The position numbers and the translations under genes were made by a program. Source: DAIDKA01 sp049792815 (GTDB lineage: Bacteria; Pseudomonadota; Gammaproteobacteria; Steroidobacterales; Steroidobacteraceae). Taken from it: 57,068 bases of DNA. The DNA is taken from the NCBI GenBank assembly GCA_049792815.1, contig JBARBG010000171.1:1-57068 (forward strand). Direction: 5' to 3'. The notes under the pieces were generated by a model, which had not been told where the DNA came from, searched no databases, and was given only the letters and a program-made list of their open reading frames with translations. Below, piece after piece: positions 55,600 through 57,068 of this stretch. How positions within the stretch are numbered: position 1 is the first letter of the stretch; the number at the start of each line of letters is the position of its first letter.

Positions 55600-57068
55600 T
55601 TGAACTCACCTGCTGACCCCGCGGCATCGGCCGTAAAACCGCGCATCATTCCGCGGTCCGACCATTCGGTTTCCCGTGCCCACATTTCACCCAACGCGCT
55701 GCGCGTGTTGTATCGCCTGCGCGAATCCGGCTTCCAGGCCTTCCTGGTCGGCGGCTGCGTACGCGACCTTTTGCTGGGGCTTGAACCCAAGGACTTCGAC
55801 GTCGCAACCGATGCGCTGCCCGAGGAGGTGCGCAAGCTGTTTCGCAACTGCCGGCTGGTCGGAAGGCGTTTCCGCCTGGCGCATGTCTTCTTTGGCCGCG
55901 AGACCATCGAGGTCGCGACCTTCCGCGCCTCGAGCGCGCCGTCGCAGGCTGAAGAGCCGGTTGCGGACCTCGATGATGACGAGGGCGATCCGGTCGAATC
56001 CGAGATTACCGACGAGCCGGTGAGCGAGCCGGTGAGCGAACCGGAGAACGTCGGCCGCCGGCGTGATTCATTCGAGCAGGCCGACACCCACCGGGCCTTC
56101 GATGAGTCCGGCCGCATCCTGCGCGACAACGTCTACGGCAACATTGACGAGGATGTGTGGCGGCGCGACTTCACGGCGAATTCCCTGTACTACAACATCG
56201 CGGACTTCTCGCTGTGGGACTACGTGAACGGCGCGGCCGATATCGCCGCGCGTACCTTGCGCCTGATCGGCGACCCCGAGACCCGTTATCGTGAGGATCC
56301 GGTGCGCATGCTGCGTGCCGCACGCTTCGAGGCGAAGCTGGGCTTTTCCCTGGATCCGGCGACCGCGGCGCCGATCGCGTCACTGGCCGATCTGCTGGCT
56401 GGCGTGCCGCCCGCGCGCCTGTTCGATGAAACCCTGAAGCTGTTCCTGACCGGCCATGGCGCGCGCAGTTATGAGGCGCTGCGACGCCGCGGCCTGCTGG
56501 CGGCGCTGCTGCCCACGGTGGATGGCTACGCGTCAGCAAACCCCGGCAACCTGGTGGAGCAACTGCTGCTGCAGGGGCTGCGCAATACCGATGAGCGCGT
56601 GCTCGCGGACAAGCCTGTCACGCCGACCTTCCTGTTCGCCCTGCTGCTGTACGGCCCCATCGCGGGCATCATCGAGGCGTTGCCGCAGCAGCAGTGGCAT
56701 GAGACCGGCGCTATCCTGGACGCCTGTGATCGCGCCCTGCGCGAGGCGCAGACGCGCATCGCCATTCCACGGCGCTTCGCCCTGGGCGTGCGCGAGATGT
56801 TCGCGCTGCAGCCGCGCCTTGAGCATCCGCGCGGCCGCCGCGCCCTGCGGGCACTGGAACATCCGCGGTTTCGCGCCTCGTACGACCTGCTGCTGCTGCG
56901 GGCACAGCTGGGACTGGCGTCCCAGGAGACGGTCGACTGGTGGACGCGTCTGCAGGAAGCATCAAATCCGGAACGCGAGACCATGGCCGATGATCTGGGC
57001 GGTTCGACACCGCGTCGCGACGGCGCGCGCCGCGGTCCGCGCCGCCGCCGCCGCAGACCGGCCAGTTC
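55600..57068 (+). CDS. pcnB: Poly(A) polymerase I, 3' end beyond window
   Basis: At least 489 residues of a PcnB-type polynucleotide adenylyltransferase, which adds poly(A) tails to RNA and promotes decay. The nucleotidyltransferase core shows LVGGCVRDLLLGLEPKDFDVATDA with the Asp-x-Asp catalytic pair. It continues with EVATFRAS, GRILRDNVYGNIDEDVWRRDFTANSLYYN, GDPETRYREDPVRMLRAARF and LLPTVDGY. The start is uncertain: TTG at 55600 (AGAAG nearby) or TTG at 55573. E. coli pcnB itself uses a weak non-ATG start. An acidic insert with 12-bp repeats lies inside the catalytic head. The visible C-terminus is strongly basic, and the frame runs off the window. Confidence 0.93.
   Translation, partial: MNSPADPAASAVKPRIIPRSDHSVSRAHISPNALRVLYRLRESGFQAFLVGGCVRDLLLGLEPKDFDVATDALPEEVRKLFRNCRLVGRRFRLAHVFFGRETIEVATFRASSAPSQAEEPVADLDDDEGDPVESEITDEPVSEPVSEPENVGRRRDSFEQADTHRAFDESGRILRDNVYGNIDEDVWRRDFTANSLYYNIADFSLWDYVNGAADIAARTLRLIGDPETRYREDPVRMLRAARFEAKLGFSLDPATAAPIASLADLLAGVPPARLFDETLKLFLTGHGARSYEALRRRGLLAALLPTVDGYASANPGNLVEQLLLQGLRNTDERVLADKPVTPTFLFALLLYGPIAGIIEALPQQQWHETGAILDACDRALREAQTRIAIPRRFALGVREMFALQPRLEHPRGRRALRALEHPRFRASYDLLLLRAQLGLASQETVDWWTRLQEASNPERETMADDLGGSTPRRDGARRGPRRRRRRPAS
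56014..56044 (+). repeat. 12-bp tandem repeat inside pcnB
   Basis: GAGCCGGTGAGC occurs twice in a row (56014-56025 and 56026-56037), followed by a partial third copy GAACCGG. It encodes the repeated Glu-Pro-Val-Ser of the acidic insert. Confidence 0.85.

Noticed and set aside
1..57068. Mobile elements or CRISPR arrays
   Set aside because: No transposase, integrase, terminal inverted repeats or regularly spaced repeats were seen, although region 4 may have been acquired by transfer.

Overview
High-GC bacterial chromosome with dense, mostly short-spaced genes and no transposase, integrase, phage gene or CRISPR array. An SAH riboswitch before ahcY, a UrcA-family protein, a TorF-like porin, PcnB beside tRNA-Glu and several TonB-dependent receptors point to a Gammaproteobacterium, perhaps near Steroidobacterales/Nevskiales. 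That placement is inference. No gene-free stretch reaches 300 bases; the longest (16198-16495, 298 bp) holds a probable LysR operator.

Region 1 (1-16.2 kb) looks like a catabolic block for methoxylated aromatic, lignin-type compounds. It holds the end of a TonB receptor, a sugar-isomerase-like protein, an aldehyde dehydrogenase, a PQQ/heme alcohol dehydrogenase, an aldo/keto reductase, a short-chain dehydrogenase, a ThDP enzyme, a LigW-like 5-carboxyvanillate decarboxylase, a CouO-like amidohydrolase, a LigM/DesA-like tetrahydrofolate-dependent O-demethylase, an acyl-CoA dehydrogenase and a LysR regulator.

Region 2 (16.5-26.4 kb) carries one-carbon and methyl-cycle genes: canonical fdhD, a MetF-like reductase, a PfkB (adenosine-type) kinase, metK, an SAH riboswitch with ahcY, cstA with a ybdD-type small gene, an isolated Rieske protein, asd and a small zinc-ribbon protein. 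Methyl groups taken from aromatics by LigM could enter this network as 5-methyl-THF.

Region 3 (26.4-38.2 kb) has a molybdate ABC transporter (modA, modB, modC) divergent from a short ModE-type regulator with a ModE-like box between them, then a HAD hydrolase and an SDR. It continues with a c-di-GMP phosphodiesterase response regulator, two surface proteins with heme-binding CxxCH motifs, a TorF-like porin, and an ECF sigma / anti-sigma / subtilisin-lipoprotein operon.

Region 4 (38.2-52 kb) is the most striking. It combines a MOT1-type molybdate transporter, a two-subunit NAD-dependent formate dehydrogenase closely resembling Methylorubrum Fdh1 (Mo or W enzyme), mobB, a second modA, mobA, moeA, a second FdhD lacking the CxxC sulfur-transfer motif, a TonB-dependent receptor and a ModE-HTH/periplasmic-binding-domain regulator. 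It reads as an almost complete route from outer-membrane oxyanion uptake to a mature formate dehydrogenase, and formate is the expected end product of the one-carbon flow in regions 1-2.

Region 5 (52-57 kb) contains a UrcA protein, a LysR regulator without an obvious start codon, a GH51 arabinofuranosidase, a small protein, tRNA-Glu(CTC) with its promoter, and pcnB cut by the window end.
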